From Luxibacter massiliensis (GTDB lineage Bacteria; Bacillota; Clostridia; Lachnospirales; Lachnospiraceae), in contig NZ_UWOE01000001.1 in NCBI RefSeq assembly GCF_900604355.1, positions 1,984,001-2,048,000 on the forward strand: a stretch of 64,000 bases of DNA. The letters are read 5' to 3'. This document shows, piece after piece, positions 48,099-56,643 of the stretch (position 1 is the first letter of the stretch; the number at the start of each line of letters is the position of its first letter). The notes under the pieces were generated by a model. The model was not told the origin of the DNA and did not search any database. It was given only the letters and a program-made list of their open reading frames with translations. Made by a program: the position numbers and the translations under genes.

Positions 48099-49430
48099 TC
48101 ATCCAATTATATTCTTCACCTGTCCTTCCCGGAAATTCACATCGTCAAACAGGGACAGCTGCCTGTATGTCATGCCTGCCACAGAATCAGGCAGCCTCTC
48201 CTTTGTATTCAGCAGGTTCCTCAGTATGTAGTCCTCCTCTAATTTTGTCCGGTACATCATCCTTCCGCCACATGTCAGGAAATACAGGGCACGTTTGAGC
48301 ACAACTCCCATTTTCTTCAAATCCTCGAATTTAAGCGCCCCCATCCTTCGCGCCTTTACAATCCGTAAGGCCGACTTATATCCAATCCCCGGCACCCGCA
48401 GCAATGTATTATAATCTGCCTGATTCACCTCCACCGGAAAAAATTCCAGATGCTTCAAGGCCCAGTCACACTTCGGGTCAAGAAATATATTAAAATTGGG
48501 GTTCTCCTCATCCAAAAGTTCCCTGGCCTCAAATCTATAATACCTAAGAAGCCAGTCCGCCTGGTACAGCCTGTGCTCACGCAGAAGCGGGGGCCCCTCA
48601 TCCCTCCTGGCAGGGAGCGCTGAATCGTCATTCACAGCTATAAAGGCAGAATAGAATACACGTTTTAATTCAAATTTCCTGTAAAGAGATTCTGCTACAT
48701 TAAGTATCTGAAAATCTGTCTCTAAGGTAGCGCCGATAATCATCTGGGTACTCTGGCCCGCCGGGACAAACCTGGGCGCCTTTTTATAAAGCATGATTTC
48801 TTTCTTATTGTCATTGTGCTTCTGCTGTACAAGCCTCATGGGGGACAGGATATTCTTCCTGCTCTTGTGGGGCGCTAAAAGCCGCAGGCCCTCTGCCGTG
48901 GGAAGTTCCAGGTTCACGCTCATCCTATCTGCCAAAAACCCTACCCTCTCAACCATATCCTGGGCAGCCCCGGGAATCGCCTTCACATGGATATATCCCT
49001 GAAAGTTATGCTCATGGCGCAGCTTATACAGCGCCGCATATATCAATTCCATTGTATAGTCAGGACTTTTCAAAACCCCTGAGCTTAGAAACAGTCCTTC
49101 TATATAATTCCGTCTGTAAAACTCCATTGTCAGCGTACAGATCTCATCCGGAGTAAAGGAAGTCCTCGCCACGTCATTGGAGGATCTGTTGATACAGTAT
49201 TTACAGTCAAAAATGCATTCATTCGTAAACAAAATCTTCAGCAGGGAAATACACCTTCCATCTGCAGAAAAGCTATGGCATATCCCTGCCTTATGGCAGT
49301 TCCCCATGCCAGTGCCATCGCCCTGCCTGTCCACGCCGCTTGAAGTACATGCCACATCGTATTTTGCCGCATCACTTAGGATCTGCAGTTTATCATAAAT
49401 TGACATCTGTTCGTGAATGACTCCAGACAT
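48099..49430 (-). CDS. TIGR03916-type radical SAM protein, putative DNA modification/repair
   Basis: In this 443-residue protein the [4Fe-4S] radical SAM motif is CIFDCKYC (C-x3-C-x2-C, about residues 69-76). Extra Cys lie earlier (DVACTSSG, GNCHKAGICHS, RCISLLK). The C-terminal part holds a helix-hairpin-helix (RVPGIGYKSALRIVKARRMGALKFEDLKKMG), a DNA-binding module. The family (TIGR03916) is thought to modify or repair nucleic acid, by analogy with spore photoproduct lyase, but no substrate is proven. It is the first gene of a two-gene unit with the TIGR03915 protein. The start at 49430 follows AAAGGAAG; a later Met (MSIYDKL) is possible. Confidence 0.88.
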   Translation of the reverse strand: MSGVIHEQMSIYDKLQILSDAAKYDVACTSSGVDRQGDGTGMGNCHKAGICHSFSADGRCISLLKILFTNECIFDCKYCINRSSNDVARTSFTPDEICTLTMEFYRRNYIEGLFLSSGVLKSPDYTMELIYAALYKLRHEHNFQGYIHVKAIPGAAQDMVERVGFLADRMSVNLELPTAEGLRLLAPHKSRKNILSPMRLVQQKHNDNKKEIMLYKKAPRFVPAGQSTQMIIGATLETDFQILNVAESLYRKFELKRVFYSAFIAVNDDSALPARRDEGPPLLREHRLYQADWLLRYYRFEARELLDEENPNFNIFLDPKCDWALKHLEFFPVEVNQADYNTLLRVPGIGYKSALRIVKARRMGALKFEDLKKMGVVLKRALYFLTCGGRMMYRTKLEEDYILRNLLNTKERLPDSVAGMTYRQLSLFDDVNFREGQVKNIIG

Positions 49431-49560
49431 CCTATCTACACTTCCTTTCTTCCGGTTCCAGGAGTCCCCCTCCCGCCCTTTCCTTTCAGAACATATGTTC
49501 TACATTATGATACCACATTTTTTTATCCAAATCAAGGGCTATCCAGACTGATCCCAAGAT

Positions 49561-49692
49561 TTATTCCACAGGCAACAAGCCAAGGAGACATACCTGCATG
49601 TCCCCTTGGCAGCTGCCGCCAGGGTCTAATACTATGATGCTTGCACCGCTGCTAGTTTGACGCTCCATCTCCTTGCATTGGGATCTTTGCCC
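49561..49692. repeat. ~130-bp dispersed repeat, full copy
   Basis: It aligns over about 130 bases with 26046-26178, in the same orientation. The first half forms a hairpin (AAGCCAAGGAGACAT with ATGTCCCCTTGGC). It lies between the LCP gene and the radical SAM gene. Confidence 0.85.
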
Positions 49693-49699
49693 CGTCTAT

Positions 49700-51166
49700 T
49701 TACATATCTGTGGATCCCCCTGTATAAATACTCTGTATCTTAGCTTTGGCCTCTTCAACTTCGGCCTGGTCCGGCTCTATAACTGAAAGCAGTTCCCCGG
49801 GCATGGAAAATGTTTCTGCATACATGCTCGTCCCTCCGGGCGTGTAAGACGTAACCTCCCACTGGGCCATATCAGCCAACTGCATTTTTACGAGAGATGC
49901 CAGCTGTTCATTTGGCATATTTGTCTCAATACTTCCCTCTATGCCTTTTAATACCTTCCTGTAATTTTTCAGCATGGACCCGGAGGCACATTTCTGTATC
50001 ATGGCCCGCACTACCTCCATCTGGTTCTTGGCCCTCTGGTAATCTCCCTCCTGAAAGCTGTATCTCTCTCTGGCAAAAATAAGGGCCTCCTCCCCAGTAA
50101 GATGATTTTGCCCTGCTGTAAATTCTCCGGCGCCCGGTACTGTAAAACTATAATCTGAATTTACGTCAACCCCTCCCAGAGCGTCAATCACTTCTACGAA
50201 CCCCGTAAAATTTATTTTCAGGTAATAATCCACCTGTATATCATACAATCTCTGGAGTGCGTCCACAGACGCATCCACCCCGTACACCCCAGCATGGGTC
50301 AGCTTATCCTTTGCCCCGCCAGTAACCGCATATTCTATATAATAATCTCTTGGGGTGGATAGAAGCAGAATTTTTTTTGTACGAATATTTACAACCGCCA
50401 AAATATTCACATCACTTCTGGAACGTGCGGCGGCACTGCCATAAGTATCTATGCCGCTCAAATACATAATAAATGTCTCTGGCACATCTTTCGGAATTAC
50501 AATGCGGTTCTCCTCCTCTGCCTGATGCTCCACTGCCGCAACCCTGCGGAGACCTTCTGACGCCCAGCCGTACCCTTCAACATCGGCTGCCATACTTAAA
50601 TAGACATCCCCCAGAACCACCGCCTGAATCTTTCCCTCCCTCAGATCATCCAACATGGCAAACCCTGTTTCATATTCTCTGATATCCAGGGGACCTCCAA
50701 TATTTTTTTCCAGATCCTCTATTGTCTTTTTTACATTCTTATATTCTGCCTCCCCTGCAGAGGCCCCGCTGACAGCAGCAATCTGATAGTCTGCAATGTC
50801 CTCCTCAGTTTGGGCCGGATCCTCTTGCATCACATAAACAGAAATAATATCCGCGGGCAGATCCGCCTCTGTCACTTTATCAATAGCCTGCCAGGTCATC
50901 TGGATATAATTAAATCCTGTAAGACAGGCCGCGGTCAAGACAAGCATTAATAGTGCCCCTATTGGGGATGTGGCAGGGCGCCTGAATAATATGGCTGCCA
51001 GAACTCCCAGCAGGGCCAGGGACACCCCTGCATATACGATGTATTTAACCGGAAAGATATTCAGTCTTATACAATATATGGCCAGACAGGCTGCTGATAC
51101 TGCATACACCGCCACCAGTATAGGGCCAATCCATTTATTAATAAAAAATTTCTTTTGTTTATCCAT
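49700..51166 (-). CDS. LytR-CpsA-Psr (LCP) family protein
   Basis: This 488-residue membrane protein has an N-terminal region with three helices (about 12-30, 42-60 and 68-85). An extra extracytoplasmic domain follows (about 100-230). The LCP domain shows FIMYLSGIDTYG, SRSDVNILAVVNIRTKKILLLSTPRDYYI and GEEALIFARERYSFQEGDYQRAKNQ, with the conserved Arg and Asp residues. LCP enzymes attach teichoic acids or polysaccharides to peptidoglycan. It stands alone, with the dispersed repeat on its downstream side. Confidence 0.93.
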   Translation of the reverse strand: MDKQKKFFINKWIGPILVAVYAVSAACLAIYCIRLNIFPVKYIVYAGVSLALLGVLAAILFRRPATSPIGALLMLVLTAACLTGFNYIQMTWQAIDKVTEADLPADIISVYVMQEDPAQTEEDIADYQIAAVSGASAGEAEYKNVKKTIEDLEKNIGGPLDIREYETGFAMLDDLREGKIQAVVLGDVYLSMAADVEGYGWASEGLRRVAAVEHQAEEENRIVIPKDVPETFIMYLSGIDTYGSAAARSRSDVNILAVVNIRTKKILLLSTPRDYYIEYAVTGGAKDKLTHAGVYGVDASVDALQRLYDIQVDYYLKINFTGFVEVIDALGGVDVNSDYSFTVPGAGEFTAGQNHLTGEEALIFARERYSFQEGDYQRAKNQMEVVRAMIQKCASGSMLKNYRKVLKGIEGSIETNMPNEQLASLVKMQLADMAQWEVTSYTPGGTSMYAETFSMPGELLSVIEPDQAEVEEAKAKIQSIYTGGSTDM

Positions 51167-51322
51167 CTCAGTAACTCTTCTCCTATCAGCCAGCCTCCAT
51201 CAGTTTCCCACAGAGGCAAAATTTTTACAGGCATACATACTCCTGCCCTGATATTAAAGTTCCCCAATCTTTTACTGAATATAACATTTTATTTTTCAAT
51301 CCTGTCTTACGGGAAGCAAAGA

Positions 51323-51361
51323 CGGCGCCTGCCGTGCAATATAACTGCACGGCAGGCGCCG
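51323..51361 (-). terminator. Terminator of ptsHI
   Basis: Perfect 16-base arms (51323-51338 and 51346-51361, CGGCGCCTGCCGTGCA type) flank a 7-base loop. TCTTTGCTT follows on the minus strand. The rest of the gap up to ptsI is unremarkable. Confidence 0.75.
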
Positions 51362-51446
51362 TTCCTTAAGTTATTTAATTATTGGGGGTTCAGGCCATAA
51401 ATATGCCTGATGGACAAACACCTTCTGGAATATAAAAACTCACTTT

Positions 51447-53069
51447 CTAGTCGCACTCCCTAATCTTATTTCTAAGAGGAAGTACCATGGAAGGTGACAC
51501 AGACAGCTCATCTAGTCCCATCTTTAAAAATTCCTCCGTCAGTTCCAGATCTGCCCCCAGCTCGCCGCAGATCCCTATCCATTTGCCCTCAGCATGTGCG
51601 TTGTCAGCGGCCATCTTAATCATAGCCAGCACGGCAGGATGATGGGGATCATAAAATTCATCCAATTTAGAGTTCTGCCTGTCAATGGCCAGCGTATACT
51701 GAGTCAGGTCGTTCGTACCCACACTGAAGAAATCTACCTCTTTGGCAAGCTCACGGCTGATCATAACAGAAGCCGGCGTCTCTATCATAACGCCTAGTTC
51801 AACATCCTCTTTGTAAGGGATTCCCTCCTCCTTCAGTCCCGCCAGTACCTCTGCAATAATTTCTTTAATTTTATGGATCTCGCTGACAGATATAATCATA
51901 GGAAACATAATAGAAATATTTCCATATACGGCTGCTCTGTACAAAGCACGCAGCTGAGTCTTAAAAATCTCCGTCCTGGTCAGGCAAATTCGGATGGCAC
52001 GGTAACCCAGCGCCGGGTTCTCTTCCTTATCTAACCCAAAATAATCCACCTGCTTGTCTGCCCCAATATCCAGGGTACGGATAATCACCTTCTTGCCGGC
52101 CATATTCTCTGCAACCTGTTTATATACGGCAAACTGCTGCTCCTCTGTGGGAAAATTATCATTTTCCAAATATAAAAATTCACTTCGGAATAATCCGATG
52201 CCGCCTGCGTCATTCTTCAGGACAGCCCCAACATCTGAGGCATCGCCTATATTTGCGTAGACATTGATCTTCTGGCCGCTCTTCGTCACATTTTCCTTGC
52301 CTTTAAGCTGCTCCAGAAGGGCGCGCTGTTCCAGGTCTTTCTCGCGCTTCTTCTGCATCACGGCCAGAGTCTCCTCATCGGGGTCAATATATAATTCACC
52401 TGTAAAACCATCTATGACAGCCATCTGCCCGTCACACTCCTGGCTTAATTCCTCCCCAAGGCCAATAACAGCAGGAATATTCATAGTTCTGGCCAATATA
52501 GCGGTATGGGAGTTGGAGGAACCGTACATTGTGGCAAAGCCAAGCACCTTGCTCTTATCCAGCTGTACAGTCTCACTGGGAGCCAGGTCATCCGCCGCAA
52601 TGATACACGGCTCATCAGTCTGGCAAATACCGCCGCCTGTCCCACATAAAATATCCAGGACCCTCTCAGACACATCCTTTACATCCGCCGCCCGCCCCTG
52701 CATATATGCATCATCCATAGAGGCAAACATGTGGGCAAAATTATCTGCCGTGGTGGCCACTGCAAACTCAGCATTTACCTCCTGTGTACGGATAATATTC
52801 TCGATAGATTCAATATAATCCAAATCCTCCAGCATCATCTGGTGGATCTCAAAAATCATGGCATTGGCCTCTCCCACATCCTCTAAAGATTTGTTATAGA
52901 GATCCTTGAGCTGTTCAACCGCCTCTGCCTTCGCATCGTGAAAACGTGTACATTCTGCTTCCACGTCGTCTACATGCGTACGTTTAATTACCTTTTGCTT
53001 CCTTTTATAAAAAGAAAGCTTTCCTATGGATACACCACCGAATACGCTTTTGCCTTTAATTGTAATCAT
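51447..53069 (-). CDS. ptsI: PTS enzyme I
   Basis: This 540-residue general PTS protein transfers phosphate from PEP to HPr. The N-terminal HPr-binding part is followed by the phosphohistidine domain with active His188 in MYGSSNSHTAILART. The PEP-binding barrel then shows GIGLFRSEFLYL, DIGADKQ, GYRAIR, MIETPAS and the C-terminal SVGTNDLTQYTLAIDR with GICGELG. Length is slightly below the usual 570. It follows ptsH by about 24 bases. It is complete, unlike the truncated EI encoded at 58012. Confidence 0.97.
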   Translation of the reverse strand: MITIKGKSVFGGVSIGKLSFYKRKQKVIKRTHVDDVEAECTRFHDAKAEAVEQLKDLYNKSLEDVGEANAMIFEIHQMMLEDLDYIESIENIIRTQEVNAEFAVATTADNFAHMFASMDDAYMQGRAADVKDVSERVLDILCGTGGGICQTDEPCIIAADDLAPSETVQLDKSKVLGFATMYGSSNSHTAILARTMNIPAVIGLGEELSQECDGQMAVIDGFTGELYIDPDEETLAVMQKKREKDLEQRALLEQLKGKENVTKSGQKINVYANIGDASDVGAVLKNDAGGIGLFRSEFLYLENDNFPTEEQQFAVYKQVAENMAGKKVIIRTLDIGADKQVDYFGLDKEENPALGYRAIRICLTRTEIFKTQLRALYRAAVYGNISIMFPMIISVSEIHKIKEIIAEVLAGLKEEGIPYKEDVELGVMIETPASVMISRELAKEVDFFSVGTNDLTQYTLAIDRQNSKLDEFYDPHHPAVLAMIKMAADNAHAEGKWIGICGELGADLELTEEFLKMGLDELSVSPSMVLPLRNKIRECD

Positions 53070-53093
53070 AATACCTTCCCTGAAATCATCGAA

Positions 53094-53351
53094 TTATAAG
53101 TTTTCCTTAAAAAATGCCTCTAATTCTTTAATTGCTGTATCTTCATCTTCACCGTCAGCAGTCATTACAACCTCTTCGCCAGTCTTGACGCCCAGTCCCA
53201 TCACACCAAAAATTCTTTTAGCGTCTGCGGTCTTTTCCCCTTTGCCGATTTTAATATCAGATTTATAGCCTGCTGCCTGCTTAACCAATAACCCTGCAGG
53301 CCTTGCATGGATCCCTTCTGGATCTGTCACAACATATTTAAACTCTTTCAT
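53094..53351 (-). CDS. ptsH: Phosphocarrier protein HPr lacking Ser46
   Basis: This 85-residue protein has the phosphocarrier site intact: His15 in GIHARPAGLL. Position 46, normally the regulatory Ser of Firmicutes HPr (in K-S-I-M-G-V-M-S-L), is Arg here (AKRIFGVMGLG). HPr kinase therefore should not be able to phosphorylate this protein at the usual site. It heads the ptsH-ptsI operon with a good promoter. Pathway role: it carries phosphate from enzyme I to all EIIA proteins. Confidence 0.96.
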   Translation of the reverse strand: MKEFKYVVTDPEGIHARPAGLLVKQAAGYKSDIKIGKGEKTADAKRIFGVMGLGVKTGEEVVMTADGEDEDTAIKELEAFFKENL

Positions 53352-53385
53352 ACTACTTTTGTCCTCCTGTTTTATATTTTAACTT

Positions 53386-53414
53386 AGTATATACCATATT
53401 AGATACTTTTTCAA
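53386..53414 (-). promoter_or_regulatory. Promoter of ptsHI
   Basis: TTGAAA and TATACT are separated by 17 bases on the minus strand, about 35 bases before the ptsH start. Confidence 0.6.
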
Positions 53415-53452
53415 TTGCTTAAGAATTATTTAATTTCACTTTGTCCAGGGGA

Positions 53453-54379
53453 TCATGATGTAAAAAGCGGTGTTGACAGATAGCGCTCTCCTGTATCCGG
53501 CAGCAGTGCAACAATCGTTTTGCCTTCATTTTCAGGCTGTTTTGCAGTTTCAATAGCCGTATGGAGTGCAGCTCCAGATGAAATCCCTACAAGAATCCCC
53601 TCTCTCCTGGCCAGCAGCCTGGCTGCCCCATATGCCTCCTCTTCCTTTACCTTAAAAATACTGTCGTAGACTTTTGTATCCAAAATCTTCGGGACAAAAC
53701 CGGCTCCAATTCCCTGGATTCCGTGGGGGCCTGGTTTATCCCCTGAGAGCACGGCGGACCCTGCAGGCTCCACGGCGATTATCTGTACACTTTCTTTTTT
53801 CCCCTTCAGGTAGTTCCCTGTACCTGTGACTGTCCCCCCAGTCCCTACGCCTGCAATAAAAATATCTATCTTCCCATCTGTATCATCCCATATTTCGGGC
53901 CCGGTAGTTTCCATATGGACCTTAGGGTTGGCGCTATTTACAAACTGTCCCAGTACAACCGCATCCTCACGCTCTTTCACAAGTTCCTCTGCTTTTGCTA
54001 TTGCCCCATTCATCCCCTTAGAACCCTCAGTCAGTACAATTTCTGCGCCATATCCAAGCAAAAGTTTGCGGCGCTCCACACTCATTGTCTCGGGCATCAC
54101 AAAAACGGCTTTATATCCCTTGGCTGCCGCGGCGGCTGCCAGCCCTATGCCCGTATTTCCGCTGGTAGGCTCCACAAGAGTGGCTCCCGGCTTAATAAGG
54201 CCCCTGCTTTCAGCATCCTCAATCATACTTAGGGCAACTCTGTCTTTGACGCTGCCTGCGGGATTAAAATACTCCAGTTTCACTAGAACCTTTGCTTTTA
54301 ACCCCAGCTCCTTCTCAATATTTGCCACCTCCAGCATAGGTGTCCTGCCTATTAACTCTGTTATACTTTTATATACCAT
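53453..54379 (-). CDS. cysK: Cysteine synthase A (O-acetylserine sulfhydrylase)
   Basis: This 308-residue PLP enzyme makes cysteine from O-acetylserine and sulfide. The PLP lysine is in NPAGSVKDRVA, the substrate-binding loop is PTSGNTGIGLAAAAAAKGYK, and the phosphate loop is GVGTGGTVTGTGNYLKGK. The C-terminal Ser in GISSGAA is present. In Bacillus, CysK also partners the repressor CymR when O-acetylserine is low; a CymR-like gene lies 2 kb away, which fits the same circuit. GGAGG lies ten bases upstream. Confidence 0.96.
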   Translation of the reverse strand: MVYKSITELIGRTPMLEVANIEKELGLKAKVLVKLEYFNPAGSVKDRVALSMIEDAESRGLIKPGATLVEPTSGNTGIGLAAAAAAKGYKAVFVMPETMSVERRKLLLGYGAEIVLTEGSKGMNGAIAKAEELVKEREDAVVLGQFVNSANPKVHMETTGPEIWDDTDGKIDIFIAGVGTGGTVTGTGNYLKGKKESVQIIAVEPAGSAVLSGDKPGPHGIQGIGAGFVPKILDTKVYDSIFKVKEEEAYGAARLLARREGILVGISSGAALHTAIETAKQPENEGKTIVALLPDTGERYLSTPLFTS

Positions 54380-54552
54380 ATCCTCATTACCTCCTACTTA
54401 TTATATAATACCATGTTAAAGCTAAAAAATACGTTCACCTTTTTTGACATAATCCCCTGTGAGGGCAGACATGATCGGGCGCCCCTTTGGGTGTAAAAAT
54501 GTAAAAACATAGAATACTTTGCGTGCAGCGGACATCTCCATAAAATATACTA

Positions 54553-54588
54553 CGGCAAGGCAGCGTATAACGCATGGCTGCCTTGCCG
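54553..54588. terminator. Hairpin after metY
   Basis: Perfect 12-base arms (CGGCAAGGCAGC at 54553-54564 with its complement at 54577-54588) lie 15 bases past the metY stop. The T tract is weak on the minus strand. Confidence 0.6.
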
Positions 54589-54602
54589 GGGCACTTTTAT
54601 CC

Positions 54603-55895
54603 TTATCCCTTATAGGATAATGCCTGTTCTAAATCATACAGAATATCATCGATGTGCTCCGTTCCAATAGAAAGCCTTACTGAGTTAGGCTTGATCCCTG
54701 AAGCTGAAAGTTCCTCCGGGGTCATCTGGGAATGGGTCGTACTGGCAGGATGGATAACCAGCGATTTCACATCTGCCACGTTCGCCAGCAAGGAAAAAAT
54801 TTCCAGCCTGTCAATAAAATCCTTTGCATCCTGCTCCGTTCCCTTGACCTCAAAAGTAAAAATAGATGCCCCTCCTTTCGGGAAGTATTCCTGATACAAT
54901 TTATGATAAGGGCTATCGGGCAGTGAAGGATGGTTCACCCTCTCTACCCTGGGATGGTTATTCAAAAACTCTACCACCTTCCGAGTATTCTCTACATGCC
55001 TCTCTACCCTCAGTGATAAGGTTTCTAATCCCTGCAGGAACAAGAAAGCATGGAGGGGAGCCATGGTGGCGCCAGTATCCCGAAGCAAAACTGCGCGGAT
55101 CCTAGTTACAAAAGCCGCCCCCGCTGCAGCCTGGCAGAAGCGCACACCGTGGTAACTGGGATCCGGCTCTGACAGCTGTGGATATTTCCCAGATGCCTCC
55201 CAGTCAAACTTTCCGCTCTCAATTATGACGCCGCCCAGCGCAGTCCCATGCCCACCGATAAACTTGGTAGCTGAATGTACTACAATATCTGCGCCATACT
55301 CAAAGGGCCGCAGGAGATAGGGGGTCGCAAAAGTGCTGTCAACCACAAGGACAATGCCGTGTCTGTGGGCGATATCAGCCACTTTGCGTATGTCTGCCAG
55401 ATTCGCATTTGGATTTCCTATGGCTTCTATAAAAATAGCTTTTGTGTTTTCTTTGACCGCCTCCTCAAAGGCCCCCTCCTGGTCAGGATCTACAAAGGTC
55501 GTTGTTATCCCCTGTTCAGGCAGGGTATGCTCTAATAAGTTATAGCTGCCCCCATAAATATATTTAGAGGCCACGATATGTTCCCCATTCCTGGCCAGAT
55601 TCTGGAACGTGTAGGTAATGGCAGCTGCGCCGGAAGCCACGCCTAATGCCGCTGTGCCGCCCTCAAGAGCCGCTATGCGTTTTTCAAATACATCCTGGGT
55701 GCTGTTTGTCAGCCTTCCATATATATTCCCCGGGTCGGCAAGCCCGAATCTGTCTGCTGCATGCTGGCAGTCACGAAACACATAAGACGTTGTCTGGTAT
55801 ATGGGGACTGCCCTTGCATCCGTTGCCGGATCTGGTTGTTCCTGTCCTACATGAAGCTGTAATGTCTCAAATTTTAATTGTCTTTCTTTACTCAT
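54603..55895 (-). CDS. metY: O-acetylhomoserine sulfhydrylase
   Basis: This 430-residue protein belongs to the gamma family of PLP enzymes. It has YQTTSYVF, NSTQDVFEKRIAALEGG, PNANLADIRKVADIAHRHG, the PLP lysine in VVHSATKFIGGHGT, and the C-terminal HPASTTHSQMTPEE with RLSIGTEHIDDI. Length and motifs favour O-acetylhomoserine (thiol)-lyase over cystathionine synthase. It makes homocysteine or methionine precursors from O-acetylhomoserine and sulfide. It lies between the CymR-like gene and cysK in the same direction, so the three form a sulfur-assimilation cluster. Confidence 0.93.
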   Translation of the reverse strand: MSKERQLKFETLQLHVGQEQPDPATDARAVPIYQTTSYVFRDCQHAADRFGLADPGNIYGRLTNSTQDVFEKRIAALEGGTAALGVASGAAAITYTFQNLARNGEHIVASKYIYGGSYNLLEHTLPEQGITTTFVDPDQEGAFEEAVKENTKAIFIEAIGNPNANLADIRKVADIAHRHGIVLVVDSTFATPYLLRPFEYGADIVVHSATKFIGGHGTALGGVIIESGKFDWEASGKYPQLSEPDPSYHGVRFCQAAAGAAFVTRIRAVLLRDTGATMAPLHAFLFLQGLETLSLRVERHVENTRKVVEFLNNHPRVERVNHPSLPDSPYHKLYQEYFPKGGASIFTFEVKGTEQDAKDFIDRLEIFSLLANVADVKSLVIHPASTTHSQMTPEELSASGIKPNSVRLSIGTEHIDDILYDLEQALSYKG

Positions 55896-56047
55896 TTTGT
55901 CGTCCTCACTTTCTTCTTTGCCTTTTGTCTACATGTTTCCTGCCATCCTAATGTACTGCATTTAAGGGTATATATTATGGGGTGCCTTTTAAATTGTAAT
56001 GTACCGGGAAGGAACTGCAAATATAAGGATGTGCCTGATAAATCTCT

Positions 56048-56488
56048 TTATATATAGTACATATTTGCATTGTAATCTAAATTTTTCTGGTACTCGCTGA
56101 CAAGCTGTGCCAGAGTGCGTTCACTGAGGAATGTATTCACCTGCCTGTCAATCTCATCCCAGACCAATTCTGCAATGGCTCTCTGCACAGCATCCGGTTC
56201 CTCCCCTGTATGTCTGTCAATAATAGAAAATTCTCCTTCCAGCGCCTCCAGTATCTCCCGGACCGTTATACTTTGCGCATCCCGGGCCAGCTTATAGCCT
56301 CCGCTGGCCCCCTTGATACTGACAACAATCCCTGCCCTTCTCAGAGTGCCAAATACCTGTTCTAAGTAGTTTAAAGATATTTTCTGCCTGTTTGCCACCT
56401 GTATCAGGGATATAGGCTCCTCTTCTGCATAAACTGCCATATCCACAAGTGCCCGCAATCCATATCTCCCTTTTGTAGATATTTTCAT
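56048..56488 (-). CDS. Rrf2-family repressor, CymR-like
   Basis: This 146-residue protein has a winged helix (MKISTKGRYGLRALVDMAVYAEEEPISLIQVANRQKISLNYLEQVFGTLRRAGIVVSIKGASGGYKLARD) followed by a long dimerisation helix. The three Cys that mark iron-sulfur IscR are absent, which favours the CymR type that senses cysteine through a complex with CysK. Neighbouring metY and cysK are known kinds of CymR targets. AAAGGAGG sets the start at 56488, and a consensus promoter precedes it. A CymR operator could not be assigned by eye. Confidence 0.9.
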   Translation of the reverse strand: MKISTKGRYGLRALVDMAVYAEEEPISLIQVANRQKISLNYLEQVFGTLRRAGIVVSIKGASGGYKLARDAQSITVREILEALEGEFSIIDRHTGEEPDAVQRAIAELVWDEIDRQVNTFLSERTLAQLVSEYQKNLDYNANMYYI

Positions 56489-56539
56489 AGAACACCTCCT
56501 TTTAAATCCTACTATTCTTATATATATTATATGCATTAT

Positions 56540-56568
56540 GTTATACCACTATTTTCCTGATATGTCAA
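56540..56568 (-). promoter_or_regulatory. Promoter of the CymR-like gene
   Basis: Perfect TTGACA and TATAAC are separated by 17 bases on the minus strand, about 50 bases before the ATG. Confidence 0.8.
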
Positions 56569-56601
56569 TACATTAGAATTATTTTTTATTATAACCAGAA
56601 A

Positions 56602-56643
56602 ATACCCGCAACGGCGCCCACAGCCAGGCGCCCTTACGGGTAT
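56602..56643 (-). terminator. Terminator at the rpoN end
   Basis: ATACCCG pairs with CGGGTAT outside, and GGCGCC pairs with GGCGCC inside. TTTTCT follows on the minus strand. The stem begins within the last codons of rpoN. Confidence 0.75.

Noticed and set aside
49413..49637. A 74-codon plus-strand open frame
   Set aside because: It overlaps the radical SAM gene start and a dispersed repeat; no start signals.
55896..56047. A SAM riboswitch (S-box) before metY
   Set aside because: The typical AGAGAGGTGGAGGGA-like core is absent; control by the CymR-like protein is more likely.
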